The position numbers and the translations under genes were made by a program. A model generated the notes under the pieces. That model saw only the letters and a list, made by a program, of their open reading frames with translations, was not told where the DNA came from and made no database searches. A stretch of DNA of 45,742 nucleotides from Streptomyces rubellomurinus (GTDB lineage: Bacteria > Actinomycetota > Actinomycetes > Streptomycetales > Streptomycetaceae): NCBI RefSeq assembly GCF_000961885.1, contig NZ_JZKH01000066.1, forward strand, positions 1 through 45,742, given 5' to 3'. Positions 16,794 to 25,341 of the stretch are shown here, in pieces; the first letter of the stretch is position 1; each line of letters begins with the position of its first letter.

Positions 16794-16957
16794 CTTCTGG
16801 TCACCGCCCCGCCCCGCCGCTAGAGCGGCGTCTGATGCCCTTGCCTGCGTGGTGTCTCTCACCACTTCCGTGCGCGCCACCCTACGAGATCCCGGCGGGC
16901 CCGATCCAGGCCGGGTCGCCGTTCGGCGCGCCGGAGCGCCCCCGCTATCGTGCCGTC

Positions 16958-17476
16958 ATGGCCAGTGCCGACGTACCGCTGCTGTTCCTCGACGTCGACG
17001 GACCGCTCATCCCCTTCGGCGGGCCGCCGCCCGGCGGTCACCGCACCTACCCGGGCCCGGGTTCGGGACCGGACGGCAACCCGCTGCTCGCCCGGGTCGA
17101 TCCGGCGCTCGGGCCGCGCCTGCTGGGCCTGCCCTGCACGCTGGTGTGGGCGACGACCTGGCTCGAGGACGCCAACGACTGCCTCTCCCCCCGCCTTAGC
17201 CTGCCCCGACTCCCGGTCGTGGACTGGCCGGTGGCGGACGAGGACGGCCCGGAGCACCCCGGCGACCCGCACGGCCTGCACTGGAAGACCCGCCCGCTGC
17301 TCGCCCGGGTCGGCGGCCGCCCGTTCGTCTGGGTCGACGACGAGATCACCCCTGCCGACCGCCGCTGGGTCGACGCGCACTCCCCCGCCCGCGCGCTGCT
17401 GCACCGCGTCGACCCCCAACGCGGCCTCGGCGAGGCCGACTTCACGGCCATCGAGACCTGGCTGCACGCGGCCTGA
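16958..17476 (+). CDS. HAD-like hydrolase domain protein
   Basis: 172 aa. The N-terminal FLDVDGPL is haloacid-dehalogenase motif I (Asp11 nucleophile, Asp13), VWATTW resembles motif II, and FVWVDDEI matches the acidic motif IV. Such small actinobacterial proteins are predicted phosphatases with unknown substrate. ATG 16958 has no Shine-Dalgarno; a TATCGT hexamer ends 6 bp before it, so a leaderless transcript is possible. It is divergent from the caspase-like gene and convergent with the LysM/BTAD gene, and interrupts the minus-strand block. Confidence 0.75.
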   Translation: MASADVPLLFLDVDGPLIPFGGPPPGGHRTYPGPGSGPDGNPLLARVDPALGPRLLGLPCTLVWATTWLEDANDCLSPRLSLPRLPVVDWPVADEDGPEHPGDPHGLHWKTRPLLARVGGRPFVWVDDEITPADRRWVDAHSPARALLHRVDPQRGLGEADFTAIETWLHAA

Positions 17477-17500
17477 CCGTCCGGCTATCCCAACGGCACC

Positions 17501-17536
17501 GCCGGGGAGGCGAGTCGACGGACTCACCTCCCCGGC
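17501..17536. terminator. Bidirectional hairpin between convergent genes
   Basis: Stem GCCGGGGAGG-C-GAGTC against GACTC-A-CCTCCCCGGC with a 4-nt loop (GACG) and a single mismatch. It lies between the HAD-like stop (17476) and the stop of the LysM/BTAD gene (17555). Confidence 0.8.
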
Positions 17537-17554
17537 GGACGGCCCGCGGCTGCC

Positions 17555-20500
17555 TCAGGCGCCGGCCAGCAGGTCGCGCAGCAGGGCCACCGTGTCGGCG
17601 TCCAACTCCCGCCCGGTGCGCCGGGAGAGGGCGTCCAGGCGGTTGACGGCGCGCAGCAGCTGGTCGCGGGCGCCGGCCGAGGCGTAGGCGTAGAACAGGT
17701 CCCGGTGCAGGAGTTCGACGTCCGGGGCGACGGCGAGGCCGCGGAAGACGGCGGCCTCGGCGCTGCGGTGGTCGCCGTACTGCAGGCGGCGGGCGGCCAG
17801 TTCGTGCGCGGTGTCGACGATCGCCGCGATCATGTCCTGGCGCTCGGCCTCGGCCCAGCCGTACGAGGCGGGCGGGGCCTCGGCGAACGGGGCGCCGCGC
17901 ACCAGGGCCAGGGCGTGCGCGAGGGCGGCGTCGGCGGTGGCGCTGGTGCTGCGCATGCCGCGCCGGTAGAGGCTGCGGAACTCGTCCCAGTCGCAGGTCA
18001 CGGCCGGGGTGAAGGAGTAGCCCTCGGCGGTGTCGGTGGGCAGGAAGGCGCGGCCGTCCGGCGAGGCGCCGAACCAGCCCGCCAGGTCGGCGAGTTTGGC
18101 CGGCAGCGGGCTGCCGCCGTCGGCCGCCGTGGGGTGCGGGTCGAGGTGGGCCGCGCCGGGGTGCAGGTCGTGGTCGAGGGCGTGCCGGTCGGCGCCGGGG
18201 CGCAGCGCGAGGTAGACGGCGAGTTCGGTGAGCCGGGGCAGCGCGCCCGGTTCGACGGCGCCGCGGGCGCCGGCCACGTCGACCGGGCCGAGCAGGCGGA
18301 TCCGGGGTGCGTTGCGGGTGGCGTGCGCCTCCGGGGAGCGGAGGATGGCCAGCAGGTCGTCGCTGTCGCTGCGGCCGGACGTGGTCCGGGCGAGCGGCGC
18401 GACGGCGGCGGGGCCGGCACCGGCGTCCGTGGCCGGGGTGTCCGCGGCCGGGGCGGGCTGCGGCGCGACCGGCTGAACGGGCTGGACGGACTGGACGGCG
18501 GGGGGCGGCGCCGCCGGGGACGTGTCGGCGTCCTCGGCAACGACGTCGGCCTCGTCGGCCCTCTCGTCGCCCTCGCCACCCTCGTCGCCCTCGCCACCCT
18601 CGCCGCCCTCCGGCGCGCCCGGCAGCCGCAGGTCGCGGGTGGGGTCGTCGACCCCCGGCGCTTCGTCGTCCGACGGCCCGGACGGGCCGGTGCCCTCGGG
18701 CCCGACCACCGCGTGCCGGCCCTGGCCGTTGACGGCGAACCGGGCCGGACCGGGCGGCACCTCGCCCGCGCCGCCCGGGGAGGGCAGCGGAGCAGGCGCG
18801 GCGGGCGCGGCAGCGGGCGCGGCGGCGGGCAGGGCCGCCGGACCCGGGGCCGGGGCCACCGGGTCGGTGCCCGCGAACGGGCTGGCGCCGGTGCCGATCA
18901 CCCGGGCGAGCATCCGCGGCCCGGCGACGGTCCCGCCCGCCGCCGACGCCGTCGCCGTCGCCGCGTCCTCCTCGTCCCCGCCGCCCGGGGCGCCGACCGT
19001 CGCCAGCACCGGTACGACGGGCGGCAGTTCGGCGGTGTCGGCGTCGTCCTGGTCCGGGTCGAGGCCCGGGCCGTCCAGGGTCCAGGCGGGGGCCGGGTGC
19101 TGGGTGGTGTCGTCGGCGGCCTGCAGCAGGGCGGCGACCTGCTCGTACTGCGGGGCGCTGAGCCGCTGGAGTTCGACGGTCAGGTGCAGGCCGGGGATGG
19201 CGGCCTGGCCGCTGGTCGGCAGCGTCCAGCGGGCGACCGGGCCGGTGCCGCGTTCGGGGGCGCGGGTGATGACGGCCACGCAGGTGCGCGGGCGGGCGTC
19301 GAGGAGCCGGCCGAGCTCGGCGGGCAGGTCGCCGCCGGGCTGGTGGGCGCAGAGCACGATCTCCGGGATCCAGGACTCGTCGGCCTGGCCCCGGCTGCGG
19401 GCGTCGCGCGGGCTGGCGGCGTCGGCGGCGACCAGCGTGGCGCGGGCCTTCGCGGTGCGCGGGCCAAGGGCGGCGAGCGCGGCCTCCAGGGTGGCGTGGC
19501 GGTGGACGCGCTCGGCGGCCGGGCCGCTGATCGGCACCTCCTCGGCGAGGTCGACCAGGTGCAGGTGGAGCTTGTCGGCGAGCGGGCTGTGGGCGAGCTC
19601 GACGGCGAGGGTGCGCAGCACGTCCCGGGCGTCGTCGGGGTGGCCGGAGAGGTGGAGCAGCCGGACGGCCTCGAGGTCGGCGAGGACGACGGAGCCGTCC
19701 GGCGCGGTGCCGAGGGTGACCAGCGCCGGGTAGGGCGCGGCGGTCCTGCGGGCCTGGGCGGCGCTCAGCAGGTCGCCGGAGTCCTCGCTGCACCACCAGA
19801 CGTTGGGGGCGTGCGCGGCCCGGAACGGGGCGATCGGCACGGCCGGGCCGGAGAGGTGCAGTTCGACGGTGTGGCCGGGGGTGATCCGGGCCGCGACGAT
19901 GGCGGGCAGGCGCTTGCCGCCGCGCACGGTGTTGCGGGCGAGGGTGCGCAGGGCGCGGTCGAGCAGGTCGAGGCCGGTGTCGTCCTGGCGGGCCCGCAGT
20001 TCGTTCTCGAAGGCGGCGGCCTCGGCCTCGGGCATGGCGATGCGGTGCCGGGGGCGGCGGGCGCGCAGCTGGGTGCCGCGCTTGTGGGCGACGGTGCCGA
20101 TCATGATGGCGGCGAGCAGCACGCCGACCGTGGAGGCGGCGAGGGCGACGGTGTAGCTGTCGTCGCCGGGGGCCGGGTCCGCGTGCGCCTGGGCCGGCGC
20201 GGGGGTGGGCGCGTGGTCGGGGGCGTGGTCGGGGGCGTGCGACGGCGCCGAACCGGCCGGGGCCTGGGTCGCGGGAGGCTGCGGCGTCGGGGTCTGGGCG
20301 GCCGGCGGCTGCGCGGGCGCCGGGGCGGGCGCGGGGTTCGAGGCGGCGGCCCCCGGCACCGCGAGGACCATCCCGGGCACCACCACGTCCGGGTCGGTCA
20401 GCCGTTCCCCATCCGGGGCCTGCACCCCCTTGTTGGCGTCGAACAGCTTCGGCCACGCCTCCGGGTCCCCCAACTCCCGCTGGGCGATGGCGGACAGGCT

Positions 20501-21502
20501 GTCGCCCTCCTGGACGGTCACCGTGGCGTGGCCCCCCGCCCCCGCCGCCCCCGGTTCCGTGCCGGCCTGCGGGGCCCGGTCCGACCCGGCCGGCGCCGGG
20601 TTCGCGGGCTGCGCCCCCGGGTCGGTGGCAGGGGCGGGCGCGGGCGCGGGTGCCTTCGCCGCGTCTGGCTTGGCGTCGGCGGGCATCAGCAGGTCCCAGC
20701 CGGGCTGGATCGGCCGCTCGGCGTCGAAGCGGGTGCCCGAACCGTCCATCACCCGGCCGTCGTTGAGCTTGGCGATCTCCACCCACCGTTCGCCCGAGCC
20801 GAGTTGGCGCTCGGCGATCGACCACAGGCTGTCGGCGGGCCGGCTGTCGCGCACCGTGTAGGTGGGCTGCTGTTCGGCGGCGGGCGCCAGGGCGGGCGCG
20901 GACTGCGCGGCGGGCAGCGCGGCCCGCTGTACGCCGGGCGTCAACTGGGCGGGGGCGGTGGCGGCGTGGGCGGCCTGGGGGGCGGCGGCGAAGGCCGAGC
21001 CGGCCACCGGGAGCAGCGCGAGGACGGAGCCGACCAGGCCGGCCGCGAGGCGCTGGCTCCAGCCGAAGGCCGGGATCCGCCGGGCGATCCGGCCGCGCAG
21101 CTGGGCCGGGACCTCCAGCAGGACGGAGAGCGCGAAGCAGGCCCAGGCGAGCCAGCCGACGACCACCAGCAGCCACAGGAACAGCCGTCCGTCGTCCGCG
21201 CCGGTGAGCGCCTGGCCGACGCCGTCCGGCGCGACGTCGCCCATCGCGGCGACCGCCCGGGTGCCGTAGAGCAACAGGGCGGGCAGGCCGAGCAGCAGGG
21301 CGAGCAGGGCGGCCAGCGCGCCGAGCGCGGCGAGCACCCCGGTGCCGCGGCCGGGCGGGCGCCCGGGGCCGGGCCGGGTCCGTCCCGGGCCGCCGAGTGC
21401 CGGTGCCCGCCCGGCACGTGTCCGGCGGCGGCTCGCGGTTCGGCCCCTCACCGGGCCGGCCTGGGCGGTTCGGGCCTGGTCCTCAGCACGTGGCGCGGCC
21501 AT
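17555..21502 (-). CDS. Membrane LysM protein with cytosolic winged-helix/BTAD-like C-terminus
   Basis: 1315 aa. Three membrane helices (about 54-82, 107-132, 150-175) come first. Two LysM domains follow (about 213-275, with SLWSIAERQLGSGERW; 326-382, with GDSLSAIAQRELGDPEAW). A Pro/Ala-rich region leads to a fourth helix (448-472), then a large region predicted cytosolic. The last ~230 residues carry a degenerate OmpR-like segment (RIRLLGPVDV...LTELAVYLALRPG) and a bacterial transcriptional activator domain (CDWDEFRSLYRR..., ALALVRGAPF, AEAAVFRGLAVAPDVELLHRDLF). LysM binds peptidoglycan and BTAD is the SARP activator domain, so wall sensing coupled to regulation is possible, but DNA binding is unproven. 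The ATG overlaps the TadG-like stop (TGATG), making it the last gene of the Tad run. Confidence 0.85.
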   Translation of the reverse strand: MAAPRAEDQARTAQAGPVRGRTASRRRTRAGRAPALGGPGRTRPGPGRPPGRGTGVLAALGALAALLALLLGLPALLLYGTRAVAAMGDVAPDGVGQALTGADDGRLFLWLLVVVGWLAWACFALSVLLEVPAQLRGRIARRIPAFGWSQRLAAGLVGSVLALLPVAGSAFAAAPQAAHAATAPAQLTPGVQRAALPAAQSAPALAPAAEQQPTYTVRDSRPADSLWSIAERQLGSGERWVEIAKLNDGRVMDGSGTRFDAERPIQPGWDLLMPADAKPDAAKAPAPAPAPATDPGAQPANPAPAGSDRAPQAGTEPGAAGAGGHATVTVQEGDSLSAIAQRELGDPEAWPKLFDANKGVQAPDGERLTDPDVVVPGMVLAVPGAAASNPAPAPAPAQPPAAQTPTPQPPATQAPAGSAPSHAPDHAPDHAPTPAPAQAHADPAPGDDSYTVALAASTVGVLLAAIMIGTVAHKRGTQLRARRPRHRIAMPEAEAAAFENELRARQDDTGLDLLDRALRTLARNTVRGGKRLPAIVAARITPGHTVELHLSGPAVPIAPFRAAHAPNVWWCSEDSGDLLSAAQARRTAAPYPALVTLGTAPDGSVVLADLEAVRLLHLSGHPDDARDVLRTLAVELAHSPLADKLHLHLVDLAEEVPISGPAAERVHRHATLEAALAALGPRTAKARATLVAADAASPRDARSRGQADESWIPEIVLCAHQPGGDLPAELGRLLDARPRTCVAVITRAPERGTGPVARWTLPTSGQAAIPGLHLTVELQRLSAPQYEQVAALLQAADDTTQHPAPAWTLDGPGLDPDQDDADTAELPPVVPVLATVGAPGGGDEEDAATATASAAGGTVAGPRMLARVIGTGASPFAGTDPVAPAPGPAALPAAAPAAAPAAPAPLPSPGGAGEVPPGPARFAVNGQGRHAVVGPEGTGPSGPSDDEAPGVDDPTRDLRLPGAPEGGEGGEGDEGGEGDERADEADVVAEDADTSPAAPPPAVQSVQPVQPVAPQPAPAADTPATDAGAGPAAVAPLARTTSGRSDSDDLLAILRSPEAHATRNAPRIRLLGPVDVAGARGAVEPGALPRLTELAVYLALRPGADRHALDHDLHPGAAHLDPHPTAADGGSPLPAKLADLAGWFGASPDGRAFLPTDTAEGYSFTPAVTCDWDEFRSLYRRGMRSTSATADAALAHALALVRGAPFAEAPPASYGWAEAERQDMIAAIVDTAHELAARRLQYGDHRSAEAAVFRGLAVAPDVELLHRDLFYAYASAGARDQLLRAVNRLDALSRRTGRELDADTVALLRDLLAGA

Positions 21503-22068
21503 CAGTTGGTCTCCGCTTTCTCGACTCCGTGGACGAGGGTCGCACTGCCCTTGCCCGTAACCTTCCGCTTCCCGAGGCCGCCCAGCAGGACCGGCGTGAA
21601 GTCGGCCCGCACGGTGACGGTGACGACCCTGCCGTCGTCGGAGAAGTCGATCTCGTCGGCCCGCAGGCCGTACATCGCGAGGTAGGCGTCGGCGGCCTCG
21701 CGGACGTACTCCTGCTGGACCTTGATGCCCTGGCCCTGCAACACGGCGGCCTGGTCGAGCTGTTGGCCGCCGACCCGGGCGGCCTCCTGGGCGTAGGCGT
21801 CGGTCCGCTCGGCGACCCGCAGCCGGCCGCCGACGTCGACCACCAGGGCGATGACGAGCACCAGGGCGCCCGCGCAGATCGCCACGAACACGGCGACCGT
21901 GCCCCGGTCGGACCGACGCCGCCACGCCCCGGCCCGACGTGGACCGGTCCGCCACGCACCGGCCCGCCACGGACCGACCCGCCGTACGGCACCGACCTGC
22001 CGTGCGGCGCCGCGCCGTGAAGCACCGCGCCGCGTACCGGCCCGCCATGCGGCGATCCGCATGCTCAT
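21502..22068 (-). CDS. TadG-like pilus assembly protein (membrane-anchored)
   Basis: 188 aa. An Arg-rich N-terminus precedes DRGTVAVFVAICAGALVLVIALVVDVGGRLR, a single membrane segment of the type found in TadE/TadG pseudopilins, then an extracellular region (AERTDAYAQEAARVGGQQLDQ...) with a beta-rich end. TadG-like proteins are minor components of Tad pilus machines. ATG 22068 or ATG 22062 can be used; GGGAGGGGGG lies directly upstream. The gene overlaps the LysM/BTAD start. The 188-bp gap to the TadE-like gene upstream shows no clear ORF or hairpin that I can defend. Confidence 0.75.
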   Translation of the reverse strand: MSMRIAAWRAGTRRGASRRGAARQVGAVRRVGPWRAGAWRTGPRRAGAWRRRSDRGTVAVFVAICAGALVLVIALVVDVGGRLRVAERTDAYAQEAARVGGQQLDQAAVLQGQGIKVQQEYVREAADAYLAMYGLRADEIDFSDDGRVVTVTVRADFTPVLLGGLGKRKVTGKGSATLVHGVEKAETN

Positions 22069-22256
22069 CCCCCCTCCCGATTCCGCACGCCGTCCTCCCC
22101 TCCGGCCCCCGCCGGGCGCCGCTCGGTTCCGTCGTGTCATCCCCCGGGCGCTCTCCGCTTGCGCATCCCCCGCCCGGGCCGTCCCCAATCCCCCGCCGTG
22201 CCCGCCCGCCGCATCCGGCCGTCCGTACGCGTCCCCGCCGGGCCGGCGGCCCGCCG

Positions 22257-22733
22257 TCAGGTGCCCCGGTAGCGGTCCACCACCGAGGTGAACTCGCCGA
22301 CGAGGTGCTTCGTCACGGGCAGTCCGGACGGCCCGCCGATCAGGCCGGCCAGTTCGACGTCGCACTCGACGACGACCTTCACCGCGGTGACGGCCCCGCC
22401 GGGCAGGTCCAACGGAGCGGTGGAGACCCGGACGTGGCTGTCCCGGCAGACCACGCCCTGCTGGCTGAGCGTGTCCCGGGCGGTCCGCTCGGCGGGCTCG
22501 GTCATCCCGTCGACGCTGCGCTGCAGCGAGGCCGTCCGGGCGGCGGCGCGGGCGGCCGCCTCGACGGTGCCGGCGGCGGTCTGCACCCGGCCGGCGGCGA
22601 CCGCCAGCAGCACCAGGGCGACCACGGCCGGCGCGATGATCGCCGCCTCGATCGCCATCCCGCCCCGGTCCCGCCGCCGTGGACGCGGCCACGACCGCAG
22701 CCGCAGCGGCAGCCGGGACCGCCGTCCGCTCAC
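22257..22733 (-). CDS. TadE-like pseudopilin
   Basis: 158 aa. A basic leader RPRRRDRGG is followed by MAIEAAIIAPAVVALVLLAVAAGRV, which has the Glu at the conserved position after the cleavage Gly and the Pro in the hydrophobic segment typical of TadE. Two Cys residues (VVCRDSH, VVECDVEL) lie in the exported part. Processing would need a prepilin peptidase, which is not encoded here. The GTG start overlaps the preceding stop as GTGA. Confidence 0.82.
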   Translation of the reverse strand: MSGRRSRLPLRLRSWPRPRRRDRGGMAIEAAIIAPAVVALVLLAVAAGRVQTAAGTVEAAARAAARTASLQRSVDGMTEPAERTARDTLSQQGVVCRDSHVRVSTAPLDLPGGAVTAVKVVVECDVELAGLIGGPSGLPVTKHLVGEFTSVVDRYRGT

Positions 22734-23146
22734 CCCGTCACCGCCGGCGGCACGAACCGCTCGCGCGGCGCCTGCGCGAACTGCCGGATGGTGGGGCCCT
22801 TGAGCCCGGGGATCAGCATCGGCGGGCTCAGCTCGACGGTGACCCGGATGGTGTCCGCCGTGCTGCCGTCGGTGCGCACCCGGTAGCCCTGCACGCCCGT
22901 CCGGTCGAGGAAGCCCTGCGCCTGCCGCAGGGCCGCCCGGTCCTTCACCTCGTCCGTCGCGTTGCCCTGCACCCGCCCGGCGTCCACGCCCTCGCGGGCG
23001 GCGGTGAGCGCGACCTGCCGGTCGTACCACCACAGCGAGGCCTGGACGACGAGCAGCACGAGCAGCAGGACGACCGGGAAGACGAAGGCCAGGCTCAGGC
23101 TCATCGACCCCCGGTCGCCCCGGCGGCGGCGGGTGCGGCGCGTCAC
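22730..23146 (-). CDS. TadE-like protein (second copy)
   Basis: 138 aa. Basic leader RRTRRRRGDRGS, then MSLSLAFVFPVVLLLVLLVVQASLWWYDR, a TadE-type membrane segment keeping the Pro but lacking the usual Glu. ALTAAREGVDAGRV and a short exported domain follow. It overlaps both neighbours by GTGA junctions (GTG 23146 on the pilin-like stop; its TGA on the next GTG), so the three small genes are probably translated together. Confidence 0.8.
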   Translation of the reverse strand: MTRRTRRRRGDRGSMSLSLAFVFPVVLLLVLLVVQASLWWYDRQVALTAAREGVDAGRVQGNATDEVKDRAALRQAQGFLDRTGVQGYRVRTDGSTADTIRVTVELSPPMLIPGLKGPTIRQFAQAPRERFVPPAVTG

Positions 23147-23448
23147 GGGGTGGCGCCGCCCGCGCCACCGCCGCCGCCCGGCATGTTCGGGTCCTGCTCG
23201 ACCTTCTTGACCACCTTGTCCTTCAGGAGGTACAGCGCCGTCGCGACGGCTCCGGCGACGGCCACCAACGCGATGATGGCGAGGGCGAGTTCGATGCTGA
23301 TCGCGCCGCGGTCGCCGCGCGCCCGGGCGGCTCGCAGCCGCCCGAGCCGGAAGGTGAACAGCAGCGCCGCGAACTGCACCGGCAGCAGCGCGGGCCGCAG
23401 GACGGGCCACAGCAGGCGGCCGGCCCGGCGGGCGAGTCGTACGGTCAT
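23143..23448 (-). CDS. Flp-type pilin-like protein
   Basis: 101 aa. A 46-residue basic/hydrophobic leader ends in ARGDRG, followed by AISIELALAIIALVAVAGAVATALYLL, a prepilin-like hydrophobic helix with Glu at +5 or so after the Gly. A short KDKVVKKVEQD segment and a Gly-rich tail follow. This is the best candidate in the window for the pilin subunit, although the leader is longer than in typical Flp pilins. ATG 23448 follows GGGAGA. It stands 50 bp after tadC. Confidence 0.7.
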   Translation of the reverse strand: MTVRLARRAGRLLWPVLRPALLPVQFAALLFTFRLGRLRAARARGDRGAISIELALAIIALVAVAGAVATALYLLKDKVVKKVEQDPNMPGGGGGAGGATP

Positions 23449-23497
23449 CGGGGTCTCCCGGGGGTGTGGTGTGGTGAGGAGTTGCGGCCGCTCGGCC

Positions 23498-24376
23498 TCA
23501 GTTGAGGATCTGGTGGATCGCGGGGAAGACGATCAGGACGGTCATCAGCAGGGTCAGGGCGGCCCCGGGCGCGACCATCCGCTCGCTGTCGGCGTTGGCG
23601 CGGGCCAGGTCCTCGGCGAGGAGTTCGCCGCGCAGGCCCTTGGCGCGGGCCCGCAGGGTGTCGTACACGGCGGCGCCGTCGTTGCCGGACAGCCGCATGA
23701 TGTCGGCCGTGTCCTGCAGCGGGGCGAGCCCCAACTCCTCGGCGAGCGCGTCGAGTCCGGCCCAGGGCGGGAGGCGGTCGGTGGCGGCGCGCTCCAGCGC
23801 GTCGCGGATCCGCCGGAACACCGCGCCCTGCCCGACCGAGGCCGCACGGCGCAGCGCCTCGGCCGGCCCGCAGTCGGCGGCCCGTTCCATGGCGACGAGT
23901 TCGAGGTAGGCGGCGATGCCGTGCAGGTACTCGGTGCGCGCCTCCTTGGCCTCGCCGCGCACGATGGCGTCCGGGACGAACCAGAGCAGGCCGGCCAGCA
24001 GCGGCCCGGCGACCAGCGGCAGCGTGAACGGCAGGCCGAGGCCCATCAGCGCGGCCATCGCGCCGAGGTAGGCGGGCAGCACCAGGCCGATCACGGCGAA
24101 CAGCAGCTTGTGCACCATGAAGCGGGCCGGGCTGCGGCCGATCAGGGCGAGTTCGCGGCGCGGGACGGACACCCCGCGCACCTGCAGGGTGCGCGCGCCG
24201 ATCCGGTCGTACCAGCCCGGACGCTCGTCCGGGTCCTCGGGGCCGTCCGCGGGGGCGCGGTGCAGCCGGTCCAGCGCCTGGTGCAGGTCCGGTGGCGCGG
24301 GCCGCAGTTCGGCGATCAGCAGGGCGAGGCCGCCGGCCGCGGCGGCGCCGGCCAGCACGGACCAGGGGGAGATCAC
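23498..24376 (-). CDS. tadC: TadC-like type II secretion F domain protein
   Basis: 292 aa polytopic membrane protein. A first helix (SVLAGAAAAGGLALLIAEL), two central hydrophobic helices (LLFAVIGLVLPAYLGAMAALMGL, LVAGPLLAGLLWFVPDAIV), a cytosolic T2SSF/GspF helical domain (EYLHGIAAYLELVAMERAADCGPAEALRRA...), and a final helix ending FPAIHQILN. It forms the inner membrane platform with TadB. The GTG start overlaps the tadB stop (GTGA). Confidence 0.88.
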   Translation of the reverse strand: MISPWSVLAGAAAAGGLALLIAELRPAPPDLHQALDRLHRAPADGPEDPDERPGWYDRIGARTLQVRGVSVPRRELALIGRSPARFMVHKLLFAVIGLVLPAYLGAMAALMGLGLPFTLPLVAGPLLAGLLWFVPDAIVRGEAKEARTEYLHGIAAYLELVAMERAADCGPAEALRRAASVGQGAVFRRIRDALERAATDRLPPWAGLDALAEELGLAPLQDTADIMRLSGNDGAAVYDTLRARAKGLRGELLAEDLARANADSERMVAPGAALTLLMTVLIVFPAIHQILN

Positions 24377-25341
24377 CGGGCCTCCAGGGGCGGTTCGGCG
24401 GGCTCCGGGCTGCTCGCGCCCGGCCGGCGCGCGCCCTTGCTGCGCCGGTCGGGGGCGAGCAGCCGGGGCACCGGCGGGTGGGAGGCCAGGGCCCGCATCC
24501 AGGCGATGACGGCGACGAACAGCGCGGCGACGACGGCGAGCACCACCTGGCCGAGGAAGGTCCCGTACGGGCGGGTGTACTCGGTGTTGAACGAGCCGAC
24601 CGCGACGACCAGCACGATGATGCCGACCAGCCAGCGGATGGTGGTGCGGTGCTTGGCCCGGTCGGCCTCGATGGCGCGGCGCTGGCGGACCTCCTCGCGC
24701 ACCGAGTCGGCCATGTCGGCGAGGGTGCGGGCCAGGCCGGGGCCGCTGTCGCCGGCCCGCAGGACGAGGGCGGCGAGCACCTTGTCGGCGGTGGCGTCGG
24801 CCAGGCTGTCGGCGAAGGAGCGCAGGGCCTCTTCGGGGCGCCAGCGGGCCTGCAGGCGGGCGGCGAGTTCGCCGATCTCGGCCTCCAGGGCGGCGGGGGC
24901 GGTGCGGCGGCTGGTGACGATGGCCTGGTTGAGTCCGACGCCGAGCAGCAGCACGTCGGCGATGCGCTGGGTCCACTCGGACAGCGCCTCCAGCCGCTCG
25001 ATCCGGTGGGTGTCGGGGCGGGTGGTGTCGAACAGCCAGGGCAGGCCGAAGACGGCCAGCGGCACCAGCAGCGCGGTCAGCGGGATGCCGGTGAACAGCC
25101 AGGCCAGCGGGGCGCCGAGGAGCGCGAGCGGCAGTTGGACGCGGCGCAGCCGGACCATCCGCAGCGAGGCGGTGCCGGGGGCGCCGTACCAGAACACGTG
25201 GATGCGGCCGGCCAGCGGGTTCTCCCCGGCGTCGTCGCCGTCCGCGCCGTCCGCGCCCGGCGGTTCGGAGCCGCGGGCCCAGGCGGCGAGGGCGACCAGG
25301 CCGGCCGCGACCGCGAGCCCGCACAGGGCGTACAGCAGCAT
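24373..25341 (-). CDS. tadB: TadB-like type II secretion F domain protein
   Basis: 322 aa. N-terminal helix MLLYALCGLAVAAGLVALAAW, helices around 85-125, a GspF-type cytosolic domain (RLEALSEWTQRIADVLLLGVGLNQAI...RAGDSGPGLARTLADMADSVREEVRQR), and two C-terminal helices. It partners TadC under the TadA ATPase. The start is either ATG 25341 (TGATG with the tadA stop) or GTG 25344; both are immediately at the tadA end. Confidence 0.88.
   Translation of the reverse strand: MLLYALCGLAVAAGLVALAAWARGSEPPGADGADGDDAGENPLAGRIHVFWYGAPGTASLRMVRLRRVQLPLALLGAPLAWLFTGIPLTALLVPLAVFGLPWLFDTTRPDTHRIERLEALSEWTQRIADVLLLGVGLNQAIVTSRRTAPAALEAEIGELAARLQARWRPEEALRSFADSLADATADKVLAALVLRAGDSGPGLARTLADMADSVREEVRQRRAIEADRAKHRTTIRWLVGIIVLVVAVGSFNTEYTRPYGTFLGQVVLAVVAALFVAVIAWMRALASHPPVPRLLAPDRRSKGARRPGASSPEPAEPPLEAR

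Noticed and set aside
16794..16880. Extended N-terminus of the caspase-like protein from GTG 16880
   Set aside because: No ribosome site and it would use up most of the divergent promoter gap; kept only as an alternative start.
17705..21685. Plus-strand open frame of 1326 codons opposite the LysM/BTAD gene
   Set aside because: Gly/Arg/Val-rich shadow frame; the minus strand carries LysM, membrane and BTAD features.
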